Source of the DNA: Elephas maximus indicus
Lineage: Eukaryota > Chordata > Mammalia > Proboscidea > Elephantidae
NCBI RefSeq assembly: GCF_024166365.1
Contig: NC_064831.1
Coordinates: forward strand, 23,426,768-23,490,767
DNA: 64,000 nucleotides
Reading direction: 5' to 3'
Position 1 is the stretch's first letter, and each line of letters opens with the position of its first letter. Below, piece by piece: positions 36,104-47,408 of the stretch. The translations under genes were made by a program, and so were the position numbers. The notes beneath the pieces are model-generated. The model was not told the origin of the DNA and did no database searches. It saw only the letters and a program-made list of their open reading frames with translations.

Positions 36104-36260
36104 AACCCACTGCTGACAAGTCAATTCCGACTCATAGCGACCCTATAGGACAGAGTAGAACTGCCCCATAGAGTTTCCATGGAGCGCCTAGTGGATTCAA
36201 ACTGCCAACCTTTGGTTAGCAGCCATAGCACTTCACCACTACGCCACCAGGGTTTCCCCG
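36104..36260 (-). mobile_element. AfroSINE, short form
   Basis: Read on +, it runs from 'aacccactgctgacaagtca' to 'accactacgccaccagggtt' and is well preserved. Confidence 0.9.
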
Positions 36261-38204
36261 ACATCTTTAGTTAATCATAAACTGATTCTTCAAAGGGAGC
36301 AACTGGGAAAACACTGTGTTTCTCCCAGGCTTGACGCTTCAGTTCAGTAGCAATCATGAGTAGGAAAGGAGGAATGATAATTCATTCCCTTTGTCCTCCA
36401 AGACAAGGAGATAGATGCTTTGACATAACTGCCCACAGATGGTCTAGGCGAAGGCATTAGCTGGATGACTTGGATGACTAACTTCAGCCAGGATAAACAG
36501 GATACTCATGCTAGCCCACACTTTGGGTGGGCTTCAACCCCAAGGCCAGCTTCCCGAGATCTTAGTCACCACCACTGCCTCAAGTAAACCACATTCACTC
36601 CGACTCAAACATTTTATTCAGGCCGCCCCAGAAAGATAACTGTCTAGTGTTCTATCAGGTTTCTTGAACATGTAGGAAAGGTTGTTTACATATCCCATAG
36701 ACTACTTCAAATGAAACAAAGGGGAAGGCATTTAGTCATTTAAAGAAAACTTGAAGAAACATAAGAAAGCTTTAATTATGAATGTTTCTAACCAAAGTCC
36801 GGGGCTTAAAGGTATCCAATTAAACACACAGGAGAAGGAAGGGGAAGACCTGGGGTTAGATAAATGAGAAAATATATGTTAAAGTGGATGTGAGCTTGAA
36901 TAATTCTCCCCTCATTTTTATTTCTCTTGGTTTGTTTTTGTTTAACTGTGAGTCTTTTTGAGCAGCTTGTAAGAAAAAAAAAAGACATAGATTTTTTTTT
37001 TTTTTTTCTCCTAATGCCTTGGAAGACAGCTGAAAGAAGATTCAGAGGATGAGAAAGGAGAAAAGGTGGTCCAGGAAGGTGTGAGAAACAAATGACAATG
37101 GTGCTGATAAAAATAAAATTGGGCAAATATAATGATGCCTTAAAAAATGTGGCAAGGCCATTTCAGGAGAGAAAAGAGTAAGCACTTTTTATTACTATAA
37201 AGATGATAAAAACAGCATATCATAATAACTATAGAGCAAAGGGGCATAAAAATCTTTTAAACTATCTTGAACTTCAAAAAACAATTGAATATACTTTTTT
37301 TTTTTGGTTCAACAAAACAGTAGTAGTTTAGTGAAGCCATATTTGACTTTCTGCTAGCCAAAATAGCTTTTAATGTTCATTACTCCGTAGTGGACTGTGA
37401 CTACCCACCTCTTGACAAAGGCTAGTAGTCAAGGAAAGGGCTGCATTTGAAACAATGACCACAAAGTGAAAGGGTCCTTCTCCCATGACCTCTGAAATAA
37501 GAGGGTCACTATCTGAAAAAGGGAGATCTGTAGCTGTGCCTTGACCTCTTTACTATGATTGGTTACAATGGGGACAACAGCTTTCATATCCTACAAATGA
37601 TTTCAAGGGAGAGAAAAATGACATCTTATTGACTGGAGGATATGGCCAAACATAGTATTTGGTGGCTGTCCACATTTTTAGGGAATGTTCCTTGCTCCTA
37701 GGGTTGTTTCACATTCTACCAGTGTGCCTCTATGGAAGAGTAAGAGATTGACCATCTGTTCTTAGCTAACAATATTATTTCCTGATTATTTACAACTCAG
37801 TTATATACTATAGCTATTTCTCTTTACCTTGACACTTCACTTGGGGCCACACTTGGCCTCTTTTGATGTTGTTACTATCATACCAACCAAGCATAAAAAT
37901 TAAGATGTAGATACCCACACATAGTTTATTTGGATTCCTTGAATTCAATAACATTTCTAGTACTTGCCCTAGCCAGTGATTTCTAAACTCATTTTCACTT
38001 CTTTTTGGTTATCAGTAGAACCCATCTTTCCAAGCCATAGCAACAACAGATAAAACGGGAAAAAAAAAAATCCTATCCATCATCTTCCTTGCCAACCACT
38101 AAGGTGTCTTCTAGTTGAAGCTAAGGAACCATCGCTCTAGTCGTGTGTTATCACAGAAGCACAAGGAAGTTGAAAGAGTATTGCTATCATTATCTAAGAG
38201 CTCA

Positions 38205-38375
38205 GAGAATCAGAATTTGAAGGTAGTAAGAGGCTGGAGATAGAATTCAGTTCATTTTCTCATTGTAAAAGAAAGAAAACTGAGGGGCAGAGGGGATTTC
38301 TAGATCAAGGTTGTACTGTTCGTTCGTGGTAAAGCCAGACTAAGTCCTTAGTCTCCCATCTCCCACTGAAATGAT
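38205..38375. mobile_element. MIR-like ancient repeat
   Basis: It contains 'tttctcattgtaaaagaaag' with 'aaaactgaggggcagagggg' and 'ggtaaagccagactaagtcc', matching the order in MIR. Confidence 0.6.
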
Positions 38376-39159
38376 CTTTTGTTGCAGTGGGTTCAAAGGT
38401 TACCAGAGCTCCTCTTTCTTTGGGGCTGTTTCTGGTTAGCTACTCCCTGAGTTCTGAGACAAGAACTGAGATTTTGGGAAAAATCTGAGCATGCTCAGCT
38501 GCGATTTCAAAAAGGAAATAGCAGCTTTATGTCAACGGGAAAGGCCACAGAGGGCTACCTGAACACAAGTCCTGGTAGCTTATTTCTCCTGGCCACACAC
38601 CTCCAACCCCTCCCCTCCCAACTCCTCTTACCAAAAAGTTAAAATTAAAAAGTACATCTGCTTCTTTGGAGAGCATGACCTTAGCAGACCCCTCCACCAT
38701 CTCCCACAGCAAACAAGCCTTTCTCAGATTAGCGGTTGTTACACTGGGAGGTAAAGGGTGTCTAAGAATAAAATATAAGGAAAAATGGGTTTTATTATTT
38801 CTAGTTTGGAAAAAGACAGCATATTAATATATTCTAGGTACCTGGAAGTAGGTGGGTAGTTGGAAACAGCGGAGAGACCAAAGGATGACTCCAGGAGAGG
38901 CTCCCTACTTCATTTATTTTTCCTTTCTTTGCCTAGAATAGCCTTTATTCCTCTGTTGTTTGGGCATTTTGCTTACTATGACATCCTCACCCCGACCTCA
39001 CATTTATGCATACACACATGTTGCTTGTTGGCCATTCTGAAAACACAGTGGGCATTAGGCAGAACAGAGCTTTGTAAACTGCAGAAACTTAAGCTTTACT
39101 ATCTACCACTGAAATACTGAAAAGTTTGGGGGAAAGTCTTTAACTTTGTATATATGCCC

Positions 39160-39195
39160 GTGTGTGTGTGTGCGCGCGCTTGTGTGTGTGTGTGT
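39160..39195. repeat. (TG)n/(CG)n microsatellite
   Basis: About 36 bases of TG repeats are interrupted by 'gcgcgcgct', an alternating purine-pyrimidine tract. Confidence 0.95.
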
Positions 39196-40133
39196 ACTGA
39201 CATAGAAGAAGAGAGAGTGAGAAAATTTATAATTATTGATTCGCTGAGGCAAAAATATGCCCCCAGAGTTCCTGCCTTCCTGGGTGTTAACTAAAAAAAA
39301 AAAAAAGCTTATTTTAAAACTTTATTTCATTAAAAAAAAAAGGAGCAGTGACATCCACCCAAAAAACAAAACAAACAAGAAAACCTGCCATCTTCGTCTC
39401 TTAACAATCGAGTACATTTTACCATACCCTTTAACAGAAATTCCTAGGTACCACTCTTCACGCCCTCAGCCAAAGTGGGCACTCCTTCTTAGGCTTTAAG
39501 AAAGTATGAAAACCACAAAGAATGCTCACAATTATTTTCTCTTGGCTGGCAGAGCAGATGCCTTTTCTTGGGGAAAATGCCTTAGGCCCAAACAAAGCCA
39601 TATTCATTTGAAATATATTGTTTAGTAAGTGCTCACACTCTAGATTACACAAAATTTACTTTCAATGCAAGGATGATACTTTTCTAGGAAAGGTTTATAA
39701 GCAAAGTGGAGCAGGAGGACAAGGAGAGGACAAAGTGCTAAAAGAACCAACTATGCCAAAAGCAAGCACAGCTTAAGAAACAGCGATCAAGTACAGTGGA
39801 AGGAAACCTGCCAGCGTGGATGTGATTTTGTCTAGGGGTCATTCAGGAGCACCTGGCTGGCGTTATCTATAAGGCCATTGTCAAATCAATCCATACAATA
39901 TAGATGAGGTGAAACAGAGATAGGGTATTATTCTAGAACATCTGTAACTTTTCAAATACAATCTTTGGGCTGAAATTCCAGATAGAATGTCAGTGACTCA
40001 ATAAAGAACACTGTCAATCAGTCAAGAGTGTTATTTATTATTCCCATGTGCCAGGTAATGGTCTAGTCAATATGAAATTATACAGAATAAAGAGTAGTCA
40101 TTGCCCTTATAATCTAGTGAGAGCAAATGCGTT

Positions 40134-40138
<5 letters not shown>

Positions 40139-40169
<31 letters not shown>
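40139..40169. repeat. (AC)n microsatellite
   Basis: About 15 uninterrupted AC units. Confidence 0.97.
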
Positions 40170-40172
<3 letters not shown>

Positions 40173-41091
40173 ATCCTAGGTGGGTGGGCAAGAAACCCAA
40201 CTGTATGGACATACAACAGCATCATTTAGAAAAATCCTGACTGGAAAACTCAATTTACAAAAATAGAGAGACTGGGGGGTGATTAACTTTGGCTACGAAT
40301 AGATTAAAACAGATGCATCAGGCATGCCCTTTATACAGCAAGTCTCATTATACTATTACAATTGGGAACACTTCAACTTTTGGAACATATTTATTGTGCA
40401 AATATGGATTCATACAAATGTCAAAGAGCTGCTAAAGTGAATCAAATAATAAGGCTTGTGTCGTCTAAACTGTAAATTCCTTGAAGTCAATGGCTGGGCC
40501 TTATCCAGCACTCTGAAGATAGAAGTGGTCAAGGAATATGCAGTGAAAGAATGGGATGGGTGGGTAAAGTTTCAAAGGGGAGCTAAGTCCAGTAAAATTT
40601 CGAGAGAGAAGACGAAAAGAAAGGGCTCGGGTATTCCAAGTAGAGGGATTTATTTGGTTGGCCTCAGCTGGTGTCCCAATATAAGGAAGTAGGCTTGGCA
40701 TTTTCAGCAAGACTGAGGAAGCTTCAGCTCCTGGTTTGGTTCGGTGTATGTTCCTGTCCAAATGCCACTCCTTAGTTTTAGAGACATTGTTCTCTTGATC
40801 CCATATCCAAGGAAGCTCCAGCAGCTAGTCTTTAAGAGGCCAAGAAGCACATTTAAGACTCCACCCTATTTCAATAGGCACCTTAAAGCTGTATCCTTCC
40901 TTCCAAACTCTGGTGGGGAACCACAGGATTGCACTGTTCACACTGCCTTGTTTAAGAAAGCCTAGGAGGCTGGGTGATATTTCTGATACTAATTTAATGC
41001 AGCCCAGCTAACGGGTAAGCTTCATGAGGGCAGGGATTTTTGTCTTTTCACCGGCTACACCCCCAGTTTCTAGAACAGTGCCTAACATACC

Positions 41092-41172
41092 CAAAACCAA
41101 ACGCGTTGCCATCGAGTAGATTGCAAAAAACAAAACCAAACCCACTGCCATCGCGTCTTTTCTGACTCATGA
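41092..41172 (-). mobile_element. Two tandem truncated SINE tails
   Basis: 'aaaaccaaacgcgttgccat' followed by 'cgagtagattgc' is succeeded at once by a second 'aaaccaaacccactgccatc' that breaks off after 'tctgactcatgaac'. Only the 3' tails of two minus-strand copies remain. They are the last SINE sequence before the CpG island. Confidence 0.75.
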
Positions 41173-41349
41173 ACGTTACTGTTGTTATTTTCGCAGTTTG
41201 CGTTTACTTTTTTTTAATCCACTCCACTTCCGAGAGTGGAAACTGGAGGGAAATCTTTAAATTCCCTATTTCCCTTCCTCCTGCAGTCGCCACTCTGGCC
41301 AAGAGGTCTTGGCAAAGCCCTCTGGGAGTGCGTATCCCCTCGGGAATTA

Positions 41350-41361
41350 ATGACGCGTCAT
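41350..41361. promoter_or_regulatory. 12-bp palindrome ATGACGCGTCAT at the edge of the CpG island
   Basis: This is a perfect palindrome containing TGACGCGTCA, which resembles a spaced CRE/bZIP-type half-site pair (TGAC...GTCA). It lies about 130 bases upstream of the main CpG-rich block. Factor binding is inferred from the motif only. Confidence 0.35.
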
Positions 41362-42541
41362 GGCCACTGGGGTCCGAGTGGGGGGCGGACGAAGACTTGC
41401 AGTAAGTTCTTCCCCACTTCCTTCGTTTTTGCAGCACCCTTCTCTAGCCTGCTCTTTATCAGGGGTTAGGGGGGTCCTAAGGGAGTGAAGTCAGGGGAGG
41501 GCACTCTGGCTGCATTTCTTGCCGGGGCAGTCAAAGTCCTGACTGTAGCGAGCCCCACAGCACCCCCTGAGTGAGCCAGCACCTGTTGGGCGGCCAGTTG
41601 TCGGCCAGAGGCGACCAGAGCAGACACGGCCCGGGCTGCCCCCCAAGGCGCCGACCCCCGCCCGCCCCAGCGCAGCTCAGCCTCCCCCGCTCGCCGGCCA
41701 CGCACCCCGCCTGGGCTCGGCTCGCGGTCCCCTCCTCCCGACGGCGCCGGGCTGGGGGAAGGTAGAGAAGGGGAGGGGACAAGCCAGATCCTCCGGGCCG
41801 CCCCGGCCTTCTCTCCACCCTGTGCCGAGACGCCGCGCCGAGCCCCGAGCTTTGCGCGGAGCCCGAGGCTTGGGGGAAGGGGAGTGGGAGCGAGCGGGGC
41901 CCCGTGGTGACCCCGAGCAGCCGAACTTCCCTTGGCTTGGAGGAGGGGGTGACGCACCCGAACAAGGTGAACTTTGTCGCGGAAAACTGCAGCCAGCTGC
42001 CGGATCGGCGCTGCAGCGGTCGGAGCGGGCGCAGGCTGCGCGCCGGGCTGGGGAGCCGAGCCCCGCGGCCTCCTCCGCCCGCGCCCGGGGCGGCCTCGGC
42101 CCGGAGCGTCCTCACGCCCGCTGGCTGCGCCGCCCGGGGAACCGCCGCGGCGCCCTCGCCTTCCTTCGTCCCCCTCCCCCTTTGGGGGTGGGGGTGGAGC
42201 TGGGGAGAGGGGCTCCCGGAGAGCAGCATCTATTGGCAGCTTTGTTATTGATCAGAAACTGCTCGCCGCCAACTTGGCTTTGCGCGACCCTGGAGTTTTC
42301 GCCTCTGTCCTGTCCCCCAAACTGACAGGTGCTCCCAGCAACTTGCTGGTGACTTCTCGCCTCCCCCGGCTCCCCCGCGTCCCCACCCCCTCTTTCCTCC
42401 CTCGCCTTCACCCCCCCCCCCCCCACTTCGGCACAGCTCAGGATTTGTTTAAACCTTGGGAAACTGGTTCAGGTCCAGGTTTTGCTTTGATCCTTCTCAA
42501 AAACTGGAGACACAGAAGAGGGCTCTAGGAAAAAGTTTTGG

Positions 42542-42727
42542 ATGGGATTATGTGGAAACTACCCTGCGATTCTCTGCTGCCAGAGCAGGCTCGGCGCGTC
42601 CACCCCAGTGCAGCCTTCCCCTGGCGGTGGTGAAGGAGACTCGGGAGTCGCCGCTTCCAAAGTGCCCGCCGCGAGTGAGCTCTCGCCCCAGTCAGCCAAA
42701 TGCTCCTCTTCGGGCTTCTCCTGCTGA
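42542..42727 (+). other. Upstream ORF 1, overlapping the PDGFC start codon
   Basis: An ATG at 42542 (context ttggATGg, G at +4) opens a 61-codon frame that ends at TGA 42725-42727. It is out of frame with PDGFC, whose ATG at 42700 lies inside it, an overlap of 28 bases. Ribosomes that start here cannot reinitiate simply at the PDGFC ATG. Its existence is certain from sequence, and its translation is inferred. Confidence 0.7.
42550..42633 (+). other. Upstream ORF 2, 27 codons
   Basis: An ATG at 42550 (ttATGt, weak context) gives 27 codons before TGA at 42631-42633. It is in the same frame as PDGFC but stopped, so it does not extend the protein. It ends 66 bases before the PDGFC ATG. Confidence 0.65.
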
Positions 42728-42817
42728 CATCTGCCCTGGCCGGCCAGAGACACGGGACTCAGGCTGAGTCCAACCTGAGCAGTAAATTCCAGTTCTCCAG
42801 CAACAAGGAACAGAACG
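42700..42817 (+). CDS. PDGFC: PDGFC exon 1 (coding part): platelet-derived growth factor C, N-terminus
   Basis: The exon encodes 39 residues plus the first base of codon 40. It begins MLLFGLLLLTSALAG, continues QRHGTQAESN and ends SSNKEQN. This is the PDGF-C N-terminus: a secretory signal peptide (hydrophobic residues 2-14; the family is cleaved at about residue 22) and the linker before the CUB domain, which later exons outside the window encode. PDGF-C is a secreted growth factor kept latent by its CUB domain and acting through PDGF receptor alpha after proteolysis. The exon ends at cagaacg/GTAAGA (donor at 42818), intron phase 1. The start is chosen by match to the known protein; the context ccaaATGc is weak at -3 (C). 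From memory, human has Ser at residue 2 and Gln at 18, where this copy has Leu and His. Confidence 0.95.
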
Positions 42818-43197
42818 GTAAGACCTCTCCCCGCCCCCCCCCCACTTGTTTCTGGCTTGCCTGTGTGTGTTACGTTGGCACTGTGCGTTCTTGTATGATG
42901 TACAGCCTGCGAGGGTATAGTCTCTCTATCCATGCAAATGCGCGCTCCGTTCATTGGCATGGACTTTTAGGGGTTGCCTGCAGTTTGCAACGTCGGAAGT
43001 TGCCACAAAGCTCCAACCAGGCAACGTGAGTGCCACTGCAGCCTCAGCTAGAGAAGACATTCTGGAAGCTATTGTGAATGTCAGTTCAAACGCACATTGT
43101 AGGACCTCTTACTGCCAGAGTTAGAAGTTCAAGAACTGCCTCTAAAAACAAATAAAAAATGAATGAGCCTTGGCATGTTTGACTATACTCAGATTTT

Positions 43198-43215
43198 GGG
43201 GTGGGGGGGGTGGGG
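43198..43215 (+). other. G-rich tract with G-quadruplex potential in early intron 1
   Basis: GGGG-T-GGGGGGGG-T-GGGG gives four possible G tracts with very short loops on the PDGFC sense strand, about 380 bases after the splice donor. C runs at 42411-42424 and 42834-42843 give similar potential on the template strand. Confidence 0.55.
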
Positions 43216-45989
43216 CTATGACCTGCATTAATTGAAGCACTTTAGGTAGAAAGGCACCAATTAATCCGTAGATAGGAAATACAGAGGTCAAGAGGCTTTG
43301 TGGACGTTTTTAGGGGAAGCTCTGATTTTTTTTGAACGTGCCTTTGTACTCTAAAGCCCTTCCCTTTCTGGCGGCGTGTTTTTGTATGTGTTGGTGAATG
43401 ACTGCTATTTTGTGTGTGCTGGAAACGACTTAATCCTGCATAGGAAATGAGAATTACTTTCAGCTTTCAAGTGTACCTGAAATGTTTAGAAAACTCTCAG
43501 AGGCAGGTTCCCCAGGGCCAGGATTGCGCAGAGCTGGAGAAAGGCTTCTTTCATAGAGCCAGGGCAGCTTCAGGGGGTGTAATTTGCTTAGCCTCTGAAC
43601 CCCATATGATTTACATCATTCAGTTTCTAAACTCCTTTTCTCTTCATCTACTGTTATGAAGTCATTTTTGAGAAGACTTTGTAAATAGACATTTCATACT
43701 GCACGCAAAACCACAATGTTAATGTAGGCTGCCTAAAAGGAGAATATTAAAACACCTTGTTTACAAGTAGTGGCTCTAAGTGCTATTTGAAAAGAAATGT
43801 ACATGTTTTTACTCCTTTATATGCCATTTATGCGGAAGGTAAGAGTGCTGTCACCTCATTAAGCAGGCGAAGTGAGCACAGGAGGCATGCCTAGAAAATC
43901 AGAATGGCGTGTACTGTGTTTTTAAGCCACAGTAACTTTTTCTTTGAGTAATGGGTGTTGCAAAGCTTTAACTTTGAATTTAAACTTTCTGAAGTGTTCA
44001 TCTTTAAAATGAGGCACAGAAGGGTCTTGAGTACAAAAATAGATAAAATCAGGAATTCCTGGGCCTCTTGTGGACAATATTTGTGGCATGTGAAGCAACG
44101 CACAGGATCACGTGTTTCAGCCGGTGTCGACGCAGTTACTTCTTCCACTTGCTAATGTGATGGCACATGGCACCTGCAGGCTGCGTGAGCTGGTGATCAA
44201 AGGGCAGCCTAGGGATCTCTCTCTAATCACAGGAGTTGGAGAGGGCTGGGGGAAGTGATCAAAGGAGCCACAGCACCAGCTGTACCCTGGCAGGAAGCAG
44301 ATCAGACCAACCTTTGTTCTTTCTCACGTAAAATAAGTGTCCAGTTCAAAATATTGCTTCTCACTAGACAGACTTTTCCTAAGTGACAACAACGCACAGT
44401 ATTCCCGGCTTCTGTCTCCTGTTGTTGATTGTTCTGTCCCTTATGATTTCCATAACCGGTCTGTGTTAACAAACCTGTGGCTGGCATCTGTCATCTTCCC
44501 CAATTCCCTCCGCTATATGTCCTTGGGTTCCATATGCCACCATCACTTTGTGGTGGGCCCCAGAGTTCTCTTGTACTCATTGGCCTCTACCAATTGTAGG
44601 TTCATGCCCTCAGGAGAGGTGAGTTCGTGAAAGCAGTCCACACTCAATTCTGTTGCCATCAGAGGCAGGGCCATTTCCATTTATAAGATGCATGATGCTA
44701 AAAATAGCCTGGTTGTTTCCTAATCTGTGGGCAGAGGATTGGGCTATGTATAGCTCTTGGGAGCATTGGCAGCAGGAAGTAACTAGAGGTAGGAAAGCTA
44801 CTCACCTTCTAGTTTTTAGCCTAAGGAGAAGCGGGACCAGCCAGCACTAGGGGGCAATATAGAGCTATTTTCCTGCACATGCTCAGGCTGATTTTATGCT
44901 TCATCAAAAGTCCAAGATTTGATGATAACAGGTAGCTGCTAGAGAAGATCTCCTCTTGAGTGAGACTGTATTTGTTGGAACTTTTTTGTTTTTTAGTTTC
45001 AAATTTTCTTTCCCTCGTATGGACTTTTGTTGCCTTCATATTGAGTTACAGTTGGTTTTTGATGGCCTTATTGTCCAGGTCTGTAAGTACCGATGCCCCT
45101 CAGGATGTCACAGAGAAAATACCATTGGCACTCTTCATTCAAGGCATCATGTCGTGCAAGGTCTTCCAAATGCTAAATCTGAAATATCTGAATCGAGGTA
45201 ACGTGATAGTGGTTTCAAGTTCTCTTCCCATTGTACTCTTTCTCCTGGAGTATCCAGTCTCTGATGGTGCTCACACAGCCAGACCCCCAGGCCTGCCCAG
45301 TTTCAGTGTGAACTCGGAGTCCCAAGAGATGCTCTAAATAGGAGTCTATTGCTCTAACCAGTTCTGGATACATGGATTTAGACGGGAACATGTGGAGATG
45401 CTTCAGAATCTTCTGGGGGAGACCAGGGCCATTTACCCAATTACTGTTACCTGGTTTTTGGCTTAACGTTGGATTGCAATTCTTGTCACTTTACTGTAAA
45501 AATAACTTTACCTTCTAATGATGTAATTTGCCTTTGTGTCCTTCGTTCTTAACAGTACTTCTAACCCTGAGATCTTACCTGTAAGCTAAGGGTCTCCAGG
45601 TTTAACTTTAGAGGTAAAAGATGAGAGCAACAACTTGCTTGAAGGGTTTCTGGACCTAACTTCCTCTGTGACCATGAGGGAAATTACTAAGATCTGTGTG
45701 CACTCAGTGAGGTAGGAAAGTCTACCATGATTTAGTTTGGGATGGTGCCTCTGACTTGTAGCAAGAGTGATCATATACATCCAAAAGAAAAAAAAAAAGT
45801 TTATAGACCCTTCGAGAATGAGAGAAAAACGCAGAACACAACTCACATTCTTTGAGACTAGACAACTCCCTGAGGCTGTCACCCTGAGATTCTCTTTAAA
45901 CCTTTGCCCAGAACTATCACCTGAGGTCATATTTTAGCGAAATAACAGATTGGCACACAAAATAAAGGATATTATCGGTGAGCACTGCA

Positions 45990-46238
45990 CTCTATTAAAA
46001 AAGCCGTCTATATGAGACCAAAAGGTCAACAATTGCTCTAAAGCTTAGATGAGAAGATAAGGGGGCAGGGAAACTAGAGCACTGGAAACAGAACAACGAG
46101 AACGCAATTAGAGAATGTTGACACATTGTGAAAAATGAAACTAATGTCACTGAACTGTTTGTGTAGAACTTGTCAAATGGGAACCTAATTTGCTGTGTAA
46201 ACTTTTGCTGAAAACACAATAAAACATTATTTTAAAAA
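45990..46238 (+). mobile_element. Probable LINE-type 3' end with A-rich tail
   Basis: The sequence finishes with 'aatttgctgtgtaaactttt' and then 'aaaacacaataaaacattat' and an A-rich end, the layout of a retrotransposed 3' UTR with AATAAA. I cannot name the family. It may be an L1 subfamily 3' UTR. Confidence 0.4.
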
Positions 46239-46556
46239 ATGGCATAAAATTTGCTTTGTCTGTTGCATCTAGCCGCAGATGGATGCCACTCACAAAATTG
46301 TTGGTAGGGTAGTGCCTCTTTTAATTTACCCACAGACTTGAGATATGCTTCTGACTTTTCTCATGTTCTTCAGCTATTTTAAATGTAGATTTGGAATATG
46401 CCTTAATATTATTAGTCAGGGTAGTCCTTATGAGCATAACGTTTATTGCATATGTTCTTTTCCTCAAGGGCTTTTTTGGCATGTGGGGCCATTTACCTTC
46501 AGGGCAAATGGTCCCCTAATAATGTCCTTTTGAATGTGTGTATCTTGTGTTTATTG

Positions 46557-46725
46557 ACCCTTCAGTGGTGCAGTAGTTAAGAGCTCAGCTGCTAACCAAA
46601 ATGTCAGCAGTTTGAATCCACCAGCTGCTCCTTGGAAATCCTGTGGGACAGTTCTGTACTGTCCTGAAGGGTCACTATGGGTCGGAATCGACTCGACAGC
46701 AACCGGTTTGGGTTTCTTTTTTTTG
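46557..46725 (+). mobile_element. AfroSINE, short form, well preserved
   Basis: The head 'agtggtgcagtagttaagag' and the tail 'gtcactatgggtcggaatcg' with 'actcgacagcaaccggtttg' are near consensus. The last part aligns directly with the reverse complement of the RTE tail at 48960. Confidence 0.92.
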
Positions 46726-47248
46726 GTTTTATGTTGTGTTTATGGCTTTTCTCTTTTTTTTCAGTGCCAGTTTTCTCTTCCTTCTACTGCCCATGTGCCT
46801 ACGTCTTAAAAAGCCATGCCCACTCCTTCTAAGCTCTATTTTATTGAAAACAGATAATTGCAATCTTTAGAATAGTGTCCAAGAGTAGGTAGGCTCAGAT
46901 TAAGAGCCAAAGGGACTTTCCTGTCATATTAGGTCTCTAAGTTTTAGTGCATGACCTTTGTGACATTTATTTTTGTTGTTCAGAGGCTTCTTTTTTAAAA
47001 AATTTTTTTAAACTTCCTCCTGGTTCTCTGTTCCGTTCCATATAGCTGAGGAAGTTGAATAAGTAAAGGGCATTATGTAATGATGAATATTCTTTTTCAC
47101 AATAGATGACAAAGAAGTCCCATTTTATTTTATGGTAATACTTTCTTTCCTATCAACTATTAACCAAATCTACATTTGATCAGATATGCTTTGTATTTTC
47201 CCTCTAATGGATGTTCAGAAAGTTCAGTAGTCTGTAGTAATCTTCAAA

Positions 47249-47408
47249 AAAACCAAAAACCAAACCCACTGCTGTCGAGTTGATTCCAACTCATAGCGAC
47301 CCTCTAGGACAGAGTGGAGCTGCCCCGTAGAGTTTCCAAGGAGCTCCTTGTGGATTTGAACTGCCGACCTTTTGGTTAACACTTACCCACTACGCCACCA
47401 GGGTTTCT
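47249..47408 (-). mobile_element. AfroSINE, short form
   Basis: Read on +, it runs from 'aaaaccaaacccactgctgt' through 'gcgaccctctaggacagagt' to 'actacgccaccagggtttct'. Confidence 0.92.

Larger units (their letters stand above)
36261..41091. other. Repeat-poor upstream flank of PDGFC
   Basis: About 4.8 kb holds one MIR-like piece (38205-38375) and simple repeats but no AfroSINE, RTE or LTR recognised by eye. No exon with flanking splice signals was identified. Its position just 5' of the CpG-island promoter makes regulatory content plausible, though this is inference. Confidence 0.45.
41480..42770 (+). promoter_or_regulatory. PDGFC: CpG-island promoter and 5' leader of PDGFC
   Basis: GC content and CpG density rise sharply here compared with the AT-rich surroundings. 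GC-box-like motifs occur (for example 'ccccgcccgccccagcg' near 41655). No TATA box is placed convincingly, so this looks like a dispersed CpG-island promoter. An AT-richer island at 42232-42260 ('ttattgatcagaaactg') interrupts the GC-rich DNA. The stretch from about 42440 to 42699 agrees with my memory of the human PDGFC 5' UTR, so transcription starts upstream of about 42440; the exact start cannot be read from sequence. A 14-C run lies at 42411-42424. Long open frames on both strands here are by-products of high GC. Confidence 0.8.

Noticed and set aside
1-41000. Neighbouring gene upstream of PDGFC (GLRB in human)
   Set aside because: No exon resembling a glycine receptor subunit was seen; in human the two genes are separated by about 100 kb, more than this window contains upstream.
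41466-42325. Long open frames on both strands in the CpG island (163, 232, 167 and 184 codons)
   Set aside because: They overlap one another in several frames, are rich in Pro, Gly, Arg and Ala as expected from GC-rich DNA, and have no domain or splice context.
44960-45337. 125-codon frame with a hydrophobic start in PDGFC intron 1
   Set aside because: It starts with GTG and not ATG, no protein family is recognised, and one frame of this length is expected by chance in 64 kb.
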